The notes beneath the pieces are model-generated. The model saw only the letters and a program-made list of their open reading frames with translations, searched no databases and was not told the DNA's origin. A program made the translations under genes and the position numbers. Source: Flavobacteriaceae bacterium (GTDB lineage: Bacteria; Bacteroidota; Bacteroidia; Flavobacteriales; Weeksellaceae). Taken from it: a stretch of DNA of 47,960 bases. The stretch covers positions 1 to 47,960 of the forward strand of contig JAAYKY010000038.1 in assembly GCA_012522185.1 (NCBI GenBank). Direction: 5' to 3'. How positions within the stretch are numbered: the first letter of the stretch is position 1; every line of letters begins with the position of its first letter. Below, in pieces: positions 1 through 7,499 of this stretch.

Positions 1-52
1 ACGGCAAATATAGAACGGATATTTTATACTTGCAAAACTTTTTTCAAAATTT

Positions 53-1396
53 TTAAGTCCCTTTTATTAAATGAATAATATCGTTTCCGAACACCAAGGC
101 CATCAAGGACATAAGAATTACAAAACCAGTGATTTGAGCAATCTCCATTGTTTTTTCGCTCATCTTTCGGCCGGTGATCATTTCGATAATCGTAAATAAG
201 GCATGACCCCCGTCCAATGCCGGAATCGGTAATAAGTTCAAAAATGCCAACCAAATCGAAAACATAGCCGTGAAATTCCAAAAACGTGTCCAGTCCCAAC
301 CCGGGTCAAAAACTTTGAATAATCGCAAAGGCCCACTGATTTGTTTATATGCTTCCGTTTTAGGACGAATCAATAATTTAAATTGCTTGATCTGATAAGC
401 CAAATTCGTAAAGGTTTTGCTCAATCCCGCCGGAATAGCCGCCAAGACACCATACTCATTCGTCACCTGCAATCCCTGGAAGAATTCCTGATCCAATCCC
501 TTTCGGGCAAACCCCAAAGAAGCAGAATCAGATACCAAAACCAGAACCTCCAGTTTTTGATTGTCACGAAGAATATCCAAAACAATGGAATCTCCTTTGT
601 GAACATCCAAAACTCGTTTGAGTTCACCGAAATTTTCAACTGAAGAATTGTTTACTCCAATGATTTTATCGCTGATCTTCACACCTGCTGCCAATGCATT
701 TCCGTTAGGAATTAAGGAATCCACAATGATTTCTTTGGGCGAAGGCATATAAAGCCCTTGGCCTTTGGCTCCATTCAAAATGGCTTTGACTCCTCCATCG
801 TTGATATTGATCGCAACTTCTTTACCATCTCTTTCTACGATGACTTGCTCGGCCAATAAAATATCTACAACCATCCAGTCCGCGCGTGGCTGATGTTTTC
901 CATCTACTGTCAAAATTTTATCACCGTCTTGGAATCCCGCATGCTTCATCGCTTCGCTAAATTCCAAACCGTTTTCCTGCATTTTGTCAATCGAAATATA
1001 ATTATCACCATTGACCACCAACATCACCGTATAAATCAACCACGCCAATATGAAGTTCACAAATACACCTCCAAGCATAATAATCAATCGCTGCCAAGCC
1101 GGTTTACTACGGAATTCCCAAGGTTTTGGGGGTTGTTTCAACTGCTCCTTGTCCATGCTTTCGTCAATCATCCCGGCGATTTTTACATATCCACCCAAAG
1201 GAAGCCAACCAATCCCATAGACGGTCTCACCAATTTTTTTCTTGAAAATTGCAAACCCCGGATCGAAAAACAACATGAATTTCTCTACCCTGGTTTTAAA
1301 ATATTTTGCCGCCCAATAATGCCCCAATTCGTGCAAAGTCACTAAAATAGACAGACACAAGATCAATTGAGCAACTTGAATTAAAATCTCTTTCAT
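53..1396 (-). CDS. rseP: RIP metalloprotease RseP (site-2 protease)
   Basis: This is an integral-membrane zinc protease that performs intramembrane cleavage; in studied bacteria it cleaves anti-sigma factors and leftover signal peptides. The 447-residue protein has the HExxH motif as HELGH near residue 22 in the first membrane segment. A PDZ-like middle region (about 200-290) carries a GVKISDKIIGVN-type motif. The C-terminal LDGGH motif, in NLLPIPALDGGH near residue 390, supplies the third zinc ligand. Hydrophobic segments lie near 105-125, 370-390 and 425-440. The length is normal for the family. It is transcribed leftwards and is separated from the gldD cluster by about 50 bases. Family assignment is secure; its substrate in this organism is not known. 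Confidence 0.96.
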   Translation of the reverse strand: MKEILIQVAQLILCLSILVTLHELGHYWAAKYFKTRVEKFMLFFDPGFAIFKKKIGETVYGIGWLPLGGYVKIAGMIDESMDKEQLKQPPKPWEFRSKPAWQRLIIMLGGVFVNFILAWLIYTVMLVVNGDNYISIDKMQENGLEFSEAMKHAGFQDGDKILTVDGKHQPRADWMVVDILLAEQVIVERDGKEVAININDGGVKAILNGAKGQGLYMPSPKEIIVDSLIPNGNALAAGVKISDKIIGVNNSSVENFGELKRVLDVHKGDSIVLDILRDNQKLEVLVLVSDSASLGFARKGLDQEFFQGLQVTNEYGVLAAIPAGLSKTFTNLAYQIKQFKLLIRPKTEAYKQISGPLRLFKVFDPGWDWTRFWNFTAMFSIWLAFLNLLPIPALDGGHALFTIIEMITGRKMSEKTMEIAQITGFVILMSLMALVFGNDIIHLIKGT

Positions 1397-1447
1397 CGTT
1401 TATTCAAAATAAGTTGCGAAATTAAGCTTTTTAAAATTTAGAGGAAA

Positions 1448-2005
1448 CTATTTCCATTCCAATGTTTCAATCAGATGAATGAGATCTCGTTTCAAATATT
1501 GAATGGCAGGTTGAAGAGAATCATATTGTGGCGGAGCCGAAAAATATACCGAACCGCTCAATAAATTTTGAAGACTGTCCGTCGCATGAAACTGAAGATT
1601 GATCGCCGACTCACCTCCCAACTCAAACAAAGTTCCATAAACTTTTTTTTCCTCAAAAACGAACTCACGAGGCGCTATGTAACTGGCTTTCACCGTTTGT
1701 TCGTGAACAAATTTCTCGCTGTCTTTGATTTTTTCTGCCAAATCTTCCATTCCATTTACAGGAAAATATGTAAGATAAATATTGGCTTTCATAGACGGAT
1801 AATGCAAAATGAACCAACAAGGATTGTCTTTGTCCCTTTTCTCTGCCAAATCCGAATAATCAAACTGAAATTTACAATCGCTTTCAAAGGTTCGATACAA
1901 CGGATCCGGGTATTCCAATCGAACTTGTCCCAAAGGTTTTAAGGTATAATCTTCTTTGCAAGAAATAAAAAGCAAAAAAGCAAATGCCATCCAAAAGTAT
2001 TTCAT
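1448..2005 (-). CDS. gldD: Gliding motility lipoprotein GldD
   Basis: A 185-residue lipoprotein. Its short signal peptide ends in a lipobox, with LLFISC placing the lipidated Cys near residue 16. The following YTLKPLGQVRLEYP and the conserved WFILHYP and YIAPREF blocks fit GldD, a component associated with the type IX secretion and gliding apparatus of Flavobacteriia. It is the last gene of a leftward mutY-ssb-gldD cluster, with ssb ending only 11 bases before its start. That arrangement is conserved in the group and strengthens the call. Presence of GldD suggests a type IX secretion system but does not prove that the cell glides. Confidence 0.9.
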   Translation of the reverse strand: MKYFWMAFAFLLFISCKEDYTLKPLGQVRLEYPDPLYRTFESDCKFQFDYSDLAEKRDKDNPCWFILHYPSMKANIYLTYFPVNGMEDLAEKIKDSEKFVHEQTVKASYIAPREFVFEEKKVYGTLFELGGESAINLQFHATDSLQNLLSGSVYFSAPPQYDSLQPAIQYLKRDLIHLIETLEWK

Positions 2006-2016
2006 AAAATCTAGTC

Positions 2017-2463
2017 TTAGAAAGGCAAAGCATCCTCATCCTCCGTATCAGAAACAGCAGGCGAAGAACTGCTTTGACCTGAATCATAATTGGACTCTGA
2101 AGTAGAAGAAGCCTGATCCGAAGAACTCTTCGGTGTTAAAAAAGTAAATTCATTTACTGTGATTTCCGTGGTGTACCGATCCTGACCGTTTTGATCCTGC
2201 CATTTACGTGTTTTTAGCTTGCCTTCTACATAAAGCTTATCGCCTTTTTTTACGTATTTCTCAAAGATGTCCACCAACTTATTTCGCACCACGAGATTGT
2301 GCCATTCGGTCTGGGTTACTCTTTCTCCGGTCTCTCGTGAAGTATAACTTTCACTTGTAGCCAGTGGAAGTCGTCCAATTTTATTGTTTTCATCAAACTG
2401 ATGGACTTTGATATCATCCCCCACATTGCCTATCAGAATTACTTTGTTTAAAGTCCCGTTCAT
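2017..2463 (-). CDS. ssb: Single-stranded DNA-binding protein
   Basis: A 148-residue SSB with an N-terminal OB fold (about 1-110). It has the expected TEWHNLVVRNKLVDIFEKYV and GDKLYVEGKLKTRKWQDQNG segments. A low-complexity Ser-rich linker follows, then an acidic tip ending DEDALPF, the peptide that docks SSB partner proteins. It coats single-stranded DNA in replication and repair and here sits between mutY and gldD. A TATATTTA sequence about 60 bases upstream resembles a weak -7 box, so ssb may have its own promoter. Length and tip are normal. Confidence 0.97.
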   Translation of the reverse strand: MNGTLNKVILIGNVGDDIKVHQFDENNKIGRLPLATSESYTSRETGERVTQTEWHNLVVRNKLVDIFEKYVKKGDKLYVEGKLKTRKWQDQNGQDRYTTEITVNEFTFLTPKSSSDQASSTSESNYDSGQSSSSPAVSDTEDEDALPF

Positions 2464-2559
2464 ATCTTTTATTTTAAAAATCCAATTCTAAATTAGTCGT
2501 AAATATACAAAATCAGAATCACACAATTTCCAATCTATTTCAAATTTTGAAACGAAAAA

Positions 2560-3585
2560 TTAGAATCTTTCATTCAAATATTTCTCGATCGGGCGAGGCA
2601 ATGGCAATTCATCAAGTTCCGATAAAGAATAAACCCCGGCATCGAGTTTTTCAGAAAAACGTTTGAGTTCCCCTAACTCCATTTTTGTCTTCCAGAAAGA
2701 AATATTCAATTTCTGATGCGATAAAACATGGATTTCTTCATGTGTTTTTTCGAATTTAAATTCAGACGCAAAACTTGCTGGTAAGCTTTCATTTTCAGAA
2801 GTTTCAATCAATGGAAAGGTGAAAAGGTTTTTCCAAACGTCTTTGCCTTCTCTTTTGGTCATCAAATAATTTTCCCCATCTGAAATTTCCATGAAATGAA
2901 AATACCGGTGACTGACTTTGGTCTTTTTGGTTTTAATGGGCAATTCTTGAATGGTTTTCTTTGCCCGGGCTTCACAGGAATCGTTTACGGGGCAGAGTTC
3001 ACATTTGGGATTTACGGGAAGGCAAACCGTTGCGCCTAATTCCATCACGGCTTGATTGAAATCTCCGGGTCTTTCCCTGTCGATGATTTTATTGCCAAGT
3101 TCAAAAAAGTAATTTCTTGTTTTAGATTCTGAAATATCGAGGTGCAGATTGAAATAACGTGCAAATACTCGAAAGACGTTTCCGTCAATAGCCGAGACAG
3201 TTTCGTTGAAGGCAATCGAAGCAATCGCCGCTGCCGTATAAGGTCCAATTCCTTTTAGTTTCAATAAATCTTTGTAGTTGTCCGGGAACTTCCCATCAAG
3301 ATTCTCAACGATAAATTGGGCGGTTGCATGAAGGTTTCGGGCACGGGAATAATACCCCAAGCCCTGCCATAGCCGCAAAACCTCTTGTTCCGAAGCTGCA
3401 GCTAAATCTTGGATTTGAGGGTAAGTAGCTACAAAGTTGAGGTAATAATTAATACCTTGTGCGACACGGGTTTGTTGTAAAATGATTTCGGAAAGCCAGA
3501 TTTTATAAGGATCGGATTGATCGCGCCAAGGCAGATTTCGCTGGTTATTGTCAAACCAAATCAATATCAGTGAGTTAAAAGTCAT
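2560..3585 (-). CDS. mutY: A/G-specific adenine glycosylase MutY
   Basis: This base-excision repair enzyme removes adenine mispaired with 8-oxoguanine. The 341-residue protein has the catalytic Glu in EIILQQTRV (about residue 33). Its helix-hairpin-helix is LKGIGPYTAAAIASIAF (about 110-125), followed by the catalytic Asp in SAIDGNVFRVFAR. The 4Fe-4S loop has C-x6-C-x2-C-x5-C spacing in VCLPVNPKCELCPVNDSC (about 188-205). A C-terminal NUDIX-like domain follows. It is the first gene of the leftward mutY-ssb-gldD group and is divergent from the HU gene. Confidence 0.96.
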   Translation of the reverse strand: MTFNSLILIWFDNNQRNLPWRDQSDPYKIWLSEIILQQTRVAQGINYYLNFVATYPQIQDLAAASEQEVLRLWQGLGYYSRARNLHATAQFIVENLDGKFPDNYKDLLKLKGIGPYTAAAIASIAFNETVSAIDGNVFRVFARYFNLHLDISESKTRNYFFELGNKIIDRERPGDFNQAVMELGATVCLPVNPKCELCPVNDSCEARAKKTIQELPIKTKKTKVSHRYFHFMEISDGENYLMTKREGKDVWKNLFTFPLIETSENESLPASFASEFKFEKTHEEIHVLSHQKLNISFWKTKMELGELKRFSEKLDAGVYSLSELDELPLPRPIEKYLNERF

Positions 3586-3625
3586 AAATATGATTAGAAT
3601 TCTTTTTTTGTTTTATTACAAATGT

Positions 3626-3633
3626 TATATTTG
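3626..3633 (+). promoter_or_regulatory. -7 promoter box of the HU gene
   Basis: TATATTTG matches the Bacteroidota -7 consensus TAnnTTTG. It lies about 89 bases before the HU start codon, in the gap between divergent mutY and HU. A TTTG is present upstream at 3607-3610, but the spacing of 15 is shorter than the usual 19-21, so the -33 element is uncertain. Confidence 0.6.
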
Positions 3634-3641
3634 CACCCGTT

Positions 3642-3685
3642 TCTATAAAACTGTGTAAGTTAGTTACTGATTTATAGACAGTTTT
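3642..3685 (+). promoter_or_regulatory. HU 5' leader with two mutually exclusive hairpins
   Basis: The leader holds two perfect 8-bp inverted repeats that share bases. TCTATAAA (3642-3649) can pair with TTTATAGA (3671-3678). AAAACTGT (3647-3654) can pair with ACAGTTTT (3678-3685). Both stems cannot form together. The element lies between the promoter and the HU start codon. A regulatory role is inference. Confidence 0.4.
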
Positions 3686-3721
3686 GGGTTAGCAAAATTA
3701 GCAAACAAAATATATTTAATC

Positions 3722-4012
3722 ATGACGAAAGCAGAGATTGTGAGTAACATTTCTACTAAATTAGGTTTAGAGAAAAACGAAACTCAGAAAGTTGTTGAAC
3801 ATTTTATGGAAGAGGTGAAAAACTCTTTAGAGTCCGGAGAAAATGTTTATTTAAGAGGTTTTGGTTCATTTACCATTAAGAAAAGAGCAGCGAAAACAGG
3901 TCGAAATATCTCAAAAGGAACTTCAATTGTAATTCCTGCACACAATGTACCGGCATTTAAACCGGCAAAATCGTTTGTAGAAAACGTAAAAACAAAAGTT
4001 AAAGTAAAATAA
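3722..4012 (+). CDS. HU family DNA-binding protein
   Basis: A 96-residue histone-like protein starting MTKAEIVSNIS, followed by the HU dimer core. The GFGSFTIKKRAAKTGRNISKG segment (about 46-66) is the hallmark, and the beta-arm is IVIPAHNVPAFKPAKSF. It bends and compacts DNA as a dimer. The leader is about 85 bases and structured. The gene is followed after 7 bases by a tiny ribosomal-type protein gene and then a strong terminator, so HU and the small gene form a two-gene unit probably tied to growth rate. Confidence 0.96.
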   Translation: MTKAEIVSNISTKLGLEKNETQKVVEHFMEEVKNSLESGENVYLRGFGSFTIKKRAAKTGRNISKGTSIVIPAHNVPAFKPAKSFVENVKTKVKVK

Positions 4013-4019
4013 TTAGAAT

Positions 4020-4112
4020 ATGCCAAGCGGAAAAAAAAGAAAAAGACATAAGGTAGCAACGCACAAACGTAAAAAAAGACGTAGATTAAACAGACATAAA
4101 AAGAAAAAATAA
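4020..4112 (+). CDS. 30-residue basic protein, bS22/mS38-like (COX24 family)
   Basis: This reading frame encodes only 30 residues, MPSGKKRKRHKVATHKRKKR followed by RRLNRHKKKK. About two thirds of the residues are Lys or Arg. Pattern and length resemble the AURKAIP1/COX24 C-terminal family, which includes mitochondrial ribosomal protein mS38 and actinobacterial bS22. A ribosomal small-subunit protein is therefore the best guess. It starts 7 bases after the HU stop codon and ends about 20 bases before a strong terminator. I recall near-identical short proteins annotated in other Bacteroidota. The family call is fairly safe; the exact ribosomal position is inference. Confidence 0.8.
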   Translation: MPSGKKRKRHKVATHKRKKRRRLNRHKKKK

Positions 4113-4132
4113 TCTGTTTGATATCCTTAAAA

Positions 4133-4178
4133 ACAGCATTTTCCAAATCCTTAGGTATTTGGAAAGTGCTTTTGTTGT
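4133..4178 (+). terminator. Rho-independent terminator after HU operon
   Basis: AGCATTTTCCAAAT (4135-4148) pairs with ATTTGGAAAGTGCT (4157-4170) with one mismatch around an 8-base loop, followed by TTTTGTTGTTT. It ends the HU plus 30-residue gene unit, 29 bases before the RNase G gene. Confidence 0.85.
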
Positions 4179-4206
4179 TTGTCTCATATTCATTTAAATT
4201 TGGATA

Positions 4207-5775
4207 ATGAATAAAGAATTAGTGGTGTCTTCAGGAGAAGACTTTGTGCAAATTGCCATGCTGGAAGAAGGCCGACTGATGGAGCTACATCAGGAAGATG
4301 TGGATCTGAATTTCGCTGTGGGCGATATGTATTTGGGTAAAGTAAAAAAACTTGCACCCAGTTTAAATGCTGCTTTTGTGGATATTGGCTATTCCAAGGA
4401 CGCTTTTTTACATTACCATGACCTCGGACCCAATGTCCGATCATTGATCACCTACACCAATTTGGTCAGCCATGGGAAGTTCAAATCCCATAATCTGAAA
4501 TCATTCCGAAGGGAAGAAATGATCAGAAAAGACGGCACCATCGACAAAGTTTTATCGCCAGGAGATCCCATAATGATTCAAATCACGAAGGAGCCCATCC
4601 ATACGAAAGGCCCAAGAATTACTTCGGAAATATCCATCGCAGGACGATATCTGATTTTGAGTCCTTTCTCTGATAAGGTGTCGATTTCTCAAAAAATCAA
4701 ATCCAAAACCGAACGCGACCGACTTGTGGCGCTTGTGGAAAGTATAAAACCAGAAGGTTTCGGAATCATCATACGAACAGTAGCAGAAGGAAAAAAAGTA
4801 GCCGAACTCCATGCCGATTTGAATTATCTAATCAACAAATGGCAAGTCGTTTTCAAAAATATTCAGAAAAAAGTCGTTCCAACTAAACTTCTCAACGAAA
4901 TGGACAGAGCATCGGCCATTTTAAGAGATACATTCAACGAAGACTTTATAAAAATCACAGTGGACGATGAAGGACTTGCCGAGGATATGAAGGAATACCT
5001 AAATGTCATCGCACCAGGCAAAGCGGATATTGTGAAAATCACACCTCCAGCTGAAGTTCCACTCTTTGAGAAATTAGGAATCGAGAGACAAATCAAATTT
5101 TCATTTGGGAAAAATGTTACCATTCCCCAATCAAAAGGTGCTTACCTCGTCATCGAACATACCGAAGCCCTACACGTCATCGACGTAAACTCCGGAAACA
5201 TTTCGAGAAGCTCAAGCAATCAAGAAGAAACGGCCCTTGCCGTCAATAAAATTGCCGCCACAGAAATCGCAAGGCAACTTAGACTGCGCGATATGGGAGG
5301 AATCATCGTAGTGGATTTCATCGATATGACGGTCAATGAAAACAAACGTGCACTCTATGACCACCTGAAAGCAGAAATGCAAAAAGACAAAGCCAAACAT
5401 AAGATCTTGCCTCCGAGTAAATTTGGACTGATTCAAATAACGCGACAAAGAGTTCGACCAGAACTGAACATCATCACGACAGAGGAAAACCCAAATCCAG
5501 ACAAAGAAAAAGTAGAAGCCCCGATTGTGATGATTGGTAGAATTGAACAAGTTTTGAGAAACATCATGGAAACCAAAGGAAAGAAACTCAACGAAATTTC
5601 CCTGCATGTACACCCTTTTGTGGCCGCTTACCTTACCAAAGGAATTCCCAGCATACGACAAAAATGGTATATAAAATACAAAAAATGGATTAAAATTGTG
5701 CCAAGAGACTCTTACAAATACTTGCAGTTCAATTTTTTAAATAAAAACAATACCTTGCACAATGAATCAAATTAA
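4207..5775 (+). CDS. rng: Ribonuclease E/G family endoribonuclease (RNase G type)
   Basis: A 522-residue single-strand-specific endoribonuclease for rRNA maturation and mRNA decay. An S1 domain is at the N terminus (about 35-125, with GKVKKLAPSLNAAFVDIG). The DNase-I-like catalytic core has both metal-binding Asp motifs, VIDVNSG (about 325) and VVDFIDM (about 368). It is short and lacks the long C-terminal scaffold of RNase E, so it is RNase G-like. The region after RQRVRPELNI, where E. coli enzymes carry the CPxC zinc-link, reads ENPNPDKEKVEAP. The whole protein contains no Cys, so the zinc-linked tetramer cannot form in the usual way. Confidence 0.93.
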   Translation: MNKELVVSSGEDFVQIAMLEEGRLMELHQEDVDLNFAVGDMYLGKVKKLAPSLNAAFVDIGYSKDAFLHYHDLGPNVRSLITYTNLVSHGKFKSHNLKSFRREEMIRKDGTIDKVLSPGDPIMIQITKEPIHTKGPRITSEISIAGRYLILSPFSDKVSISQKIKSKTERDRLVALVESIKPEGFGIIIRTVAEGKKVAELHADLNYLINKWQVVFKNIQKKVVPTKLLNEMDRASAILRDTFNEDFIKITVDDEGLAEDMKEYLNVIAPGKADIVKITPPAEVPLFEKLGIERQIKFSFGKNVTIPQSKGAYLVIEHTEALHVIDVNSGNISRSSSNQEETALAVNKIAATEIARQLRLRDMGGIIVVDFIDMTVNENKRALYDHLKAEMQKDKAKHKILPPSKFGLIQITRQRVRPELNIITTEENPNPDKEKVEAPIVMIGRIEQVLRNIMETKGKKLNEISLHVHPFVAAYLTKGIPSIRQKWYIKYKKWIKIVPRDSYKYLQFNFLNKNNTLHNESN

Positions 5776-5850
5776 TGCCGAAAATTCAGAAATTTTCACA
5801 ATTAATTTCAGGATGAGTTATTTTTTCAGTTAATTTGCCTCAAATTTGAA

Positions 5851-6510
5851 ATGGAGCCGAAAAAGGATTTATTGAAGTGGCAGTGGCCGTTCTTTTTTAT
5901 TTTTTTTGTGATAAACTTCACAGGGCTTTTGGCTATTTCTTATTATGGCAAAGACGAACTCCATCTTCATTTTAACCAAAATTACCACAGTCAATTTTTT
6001 GATGTGTTTTTCAAATACTATACAGACGTTGCCACAACCTATGTGTTGATTGCAACTTTACTTTATATCATTTGGAAAAAAAATTGGCGACATTTCCTTT
6101 TCCTTGGAATTACTGCGCTATTTTCGAGCATAGGAAGCTCTATGATAAAGCGTTCTATTTTTGTCCATGGACATCGTCCCACACATTATTTCGAACTAAA
6201 AAACATCGAACTCCGACTCATCGAAGGCGTGGAATCTCAAATTCCCTACACCTTCCCTTCAGGACATACAGTTCTGGCAGTCATTCTTTGCTTTTATCTC
6301 TGTACACAAACCCATAACCGTACGATACAAGTCGTGCTGAGTTTTATGATGGGACTTGTAGCAATCGGAAGGGTATATCTTTCCAAACATTTTGTAATCG
6401 ATACAGTGGGAGGAAGCTTCCTAGGATTGTTTTTTGTGATTCTGGGTTATTACCTGATCTGGGAATACAAAAATCCGAAACTTGACGGCAAAATCCTTCC
6501 GGAAAAATAA
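5851..6510 (+). CDS. PAP2-type membrane phosphatase
   Basis: A 219-residue membrane protein with about five or six hydrophobic segments and the three-part PAP2 phosphatase signature. These are KRSIFVHGHRP (about 100-110), PSGHT (about 136-140) and a GRVYLSKHFVID form of SRxxxxxHxxxD (about 172-183). Such enzymes dephosphorylate lipid phosphates such as undecaprenyl pyrophosphate or phosphatidic-acid-like substrates at the outer face of the inner membrane. Which lipid is used here cannot be read from the sequence. It lies 75 bases after RNase G with no clear terminator between. Confidence 0.9.
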   Translation: MEPKKDLLKWQWPFFFIFFVINFTGLLAISYYGKDELHLHFNQNYHSQFFDVFFKYYTDVATTYVLIATLLYIIWKKNWRHFLFLGITALFSSIGSSMIKRSIFVHGHRPTHYFELKNIELRLIEGVESQIPYTFPSGHTVLAVILCFYLCTQTHNRTIQVVLSFMMGLVAIGRVYLSKHFVIDTVGGSFLGLFFVILGYYLIWEYKNPKLDGKILPEK

Positions 6511-6566
6511 GTGGTGAATCCCAAATTCTCATCAGAATACTTAGTAAATTGGTGTCCTAAATTCAA

Positions 6567-7337
6567 ATGATGAAAGAAACACTGAAAATTAGTTTGGCGC
6601 AATACGATATCGAATGGGAAAATCCACAATTGAACTTGGAGTTTTTGGATGAACTTCTGGAAAATCACAATTCGGATTTGATCGTACTTCCAGAAATGTT
6701 TACCACCGGATTTTCTATGAATTCCAAATCTATTTCTGAACCACCATTTGGAAGCACCTACGAATGGATGAAATCCATCGCAGAAAGGGATAATTGCGCT
6801 ATTTGTGGGAGTATCCCTACCCAAGTTGGCGAAGATTTCCTGAATCGTTTTTATTTTGTCACACCCGATGCTACGACCACTTACGATAAAAAACATCTAT
6901 TTGGTTATGGCAAAGAAACCCAAGCTTATACAGCCGGAAATGAAATTGTAAATGTGGAATTTCGCGGATGGAAATTCCGACTCATTGTTTGTTATGATTT
7001 ACGCTTTCCGGTGTGGTGCCGAAATACCGATGCGTATGATGCGCTCATTTGTGTAGCCAGCTGGCCTATCGTTAGGATCGAACCTTGGAAAGCCTTGTTG
7101 AAAGCAAGAGCCATCGAAAATATGGCCTATACAATCGGAGTAAATCGATTGGGAACCGATGATTATGATTTGAAATACGATGGAAATTCCAAAGTTTTTG
7201 ATCCAATCGGGAACGAAAATCAATTGAATTCCAAAAAGAAATTCCTTATACAAACAGAGATTTCACTCGAAACAGTAAAAAAATACCGTGAACATTTCCG
7301 TTTCCTAAATGACAGAGATGAATTTAATCTTATATAA
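6567..7337 (+). CDS. Carbon-nitrogen hydrolase, omega-amidase (YafV) type
   Basis: A 256-residue nitrilase-superfamily enzyme with the complete Glu-Lys-Cys triad. Glu is in IVLPEMFTTGF (about 42), Lys in YDKKHLFGYG (about 109) and Cys in LIVCYDLRFP (about 141). The CYDLRFP context and length fit omega-amidases that hydrolyse alpha-ketoglutaramate to alpha-ketoglutarate and ammonia as metabolite repair. Glutamine-cycle or methionine-salvage use is known for the family but is not shown here. Two adjacent ATG codons open the frame; either could start translation. Confidence 0.88.
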   Translation: MMKETLKISLAQYDIEWENPQLNLEFLDELLENHNSDLIVLPEMFTTGFSMNSKSISEPPFGSTYEWMKSIAERDNCAICGSIPTQVGEDFLNRFYFVTPDATTTYDKKHLFGYGKETQAYTAGNEIVNVEFRGWKFRLIVCYDLRFPVWCRNTDAYDALICVASWPIVRIEPWKALLKARAIENMAYTIGVNRLGTDDYDLKYDGNSKVFDPIGNENQLNSKKKFLIQTEISLETVKKYREHFRFLNDRDEFNLI

Positions 7338-7452
7338 ATTATTGAAAATCATTCCAGCAAAACTCAAAGGAAAACCGATAGAATTTACAATTTCTTTGCC
7401 TATCGTCATTAACTAAGGGTAGAAAGCTAATTATTTCTCTGACTGAAAATTA

Positions 7453-7482
7453 TTGTAGTCTAAGCGGATTAGCGTATTTTTG
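7453..7482 (+). promoter_or_regulatory. Promoter of lepA
   Basis: TTG (7453-7455), a 19-base spacer and TATTTTTG (7475-7482) form a good match to the Bacteroidota housekeeping promoter. The lepA start codon is 18 bases after the box. Confidence 0.75.
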
Positions 7483-7499
7483 CAATCTTAATTGAATCA

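Noticed and set aside
3847-4146. Minus-strand ORF across HU and the 30-residue gene
   Set aside because: It is the antisense of two well-supported genes; its Phe-rich sequence is the mirror of Lys codons.
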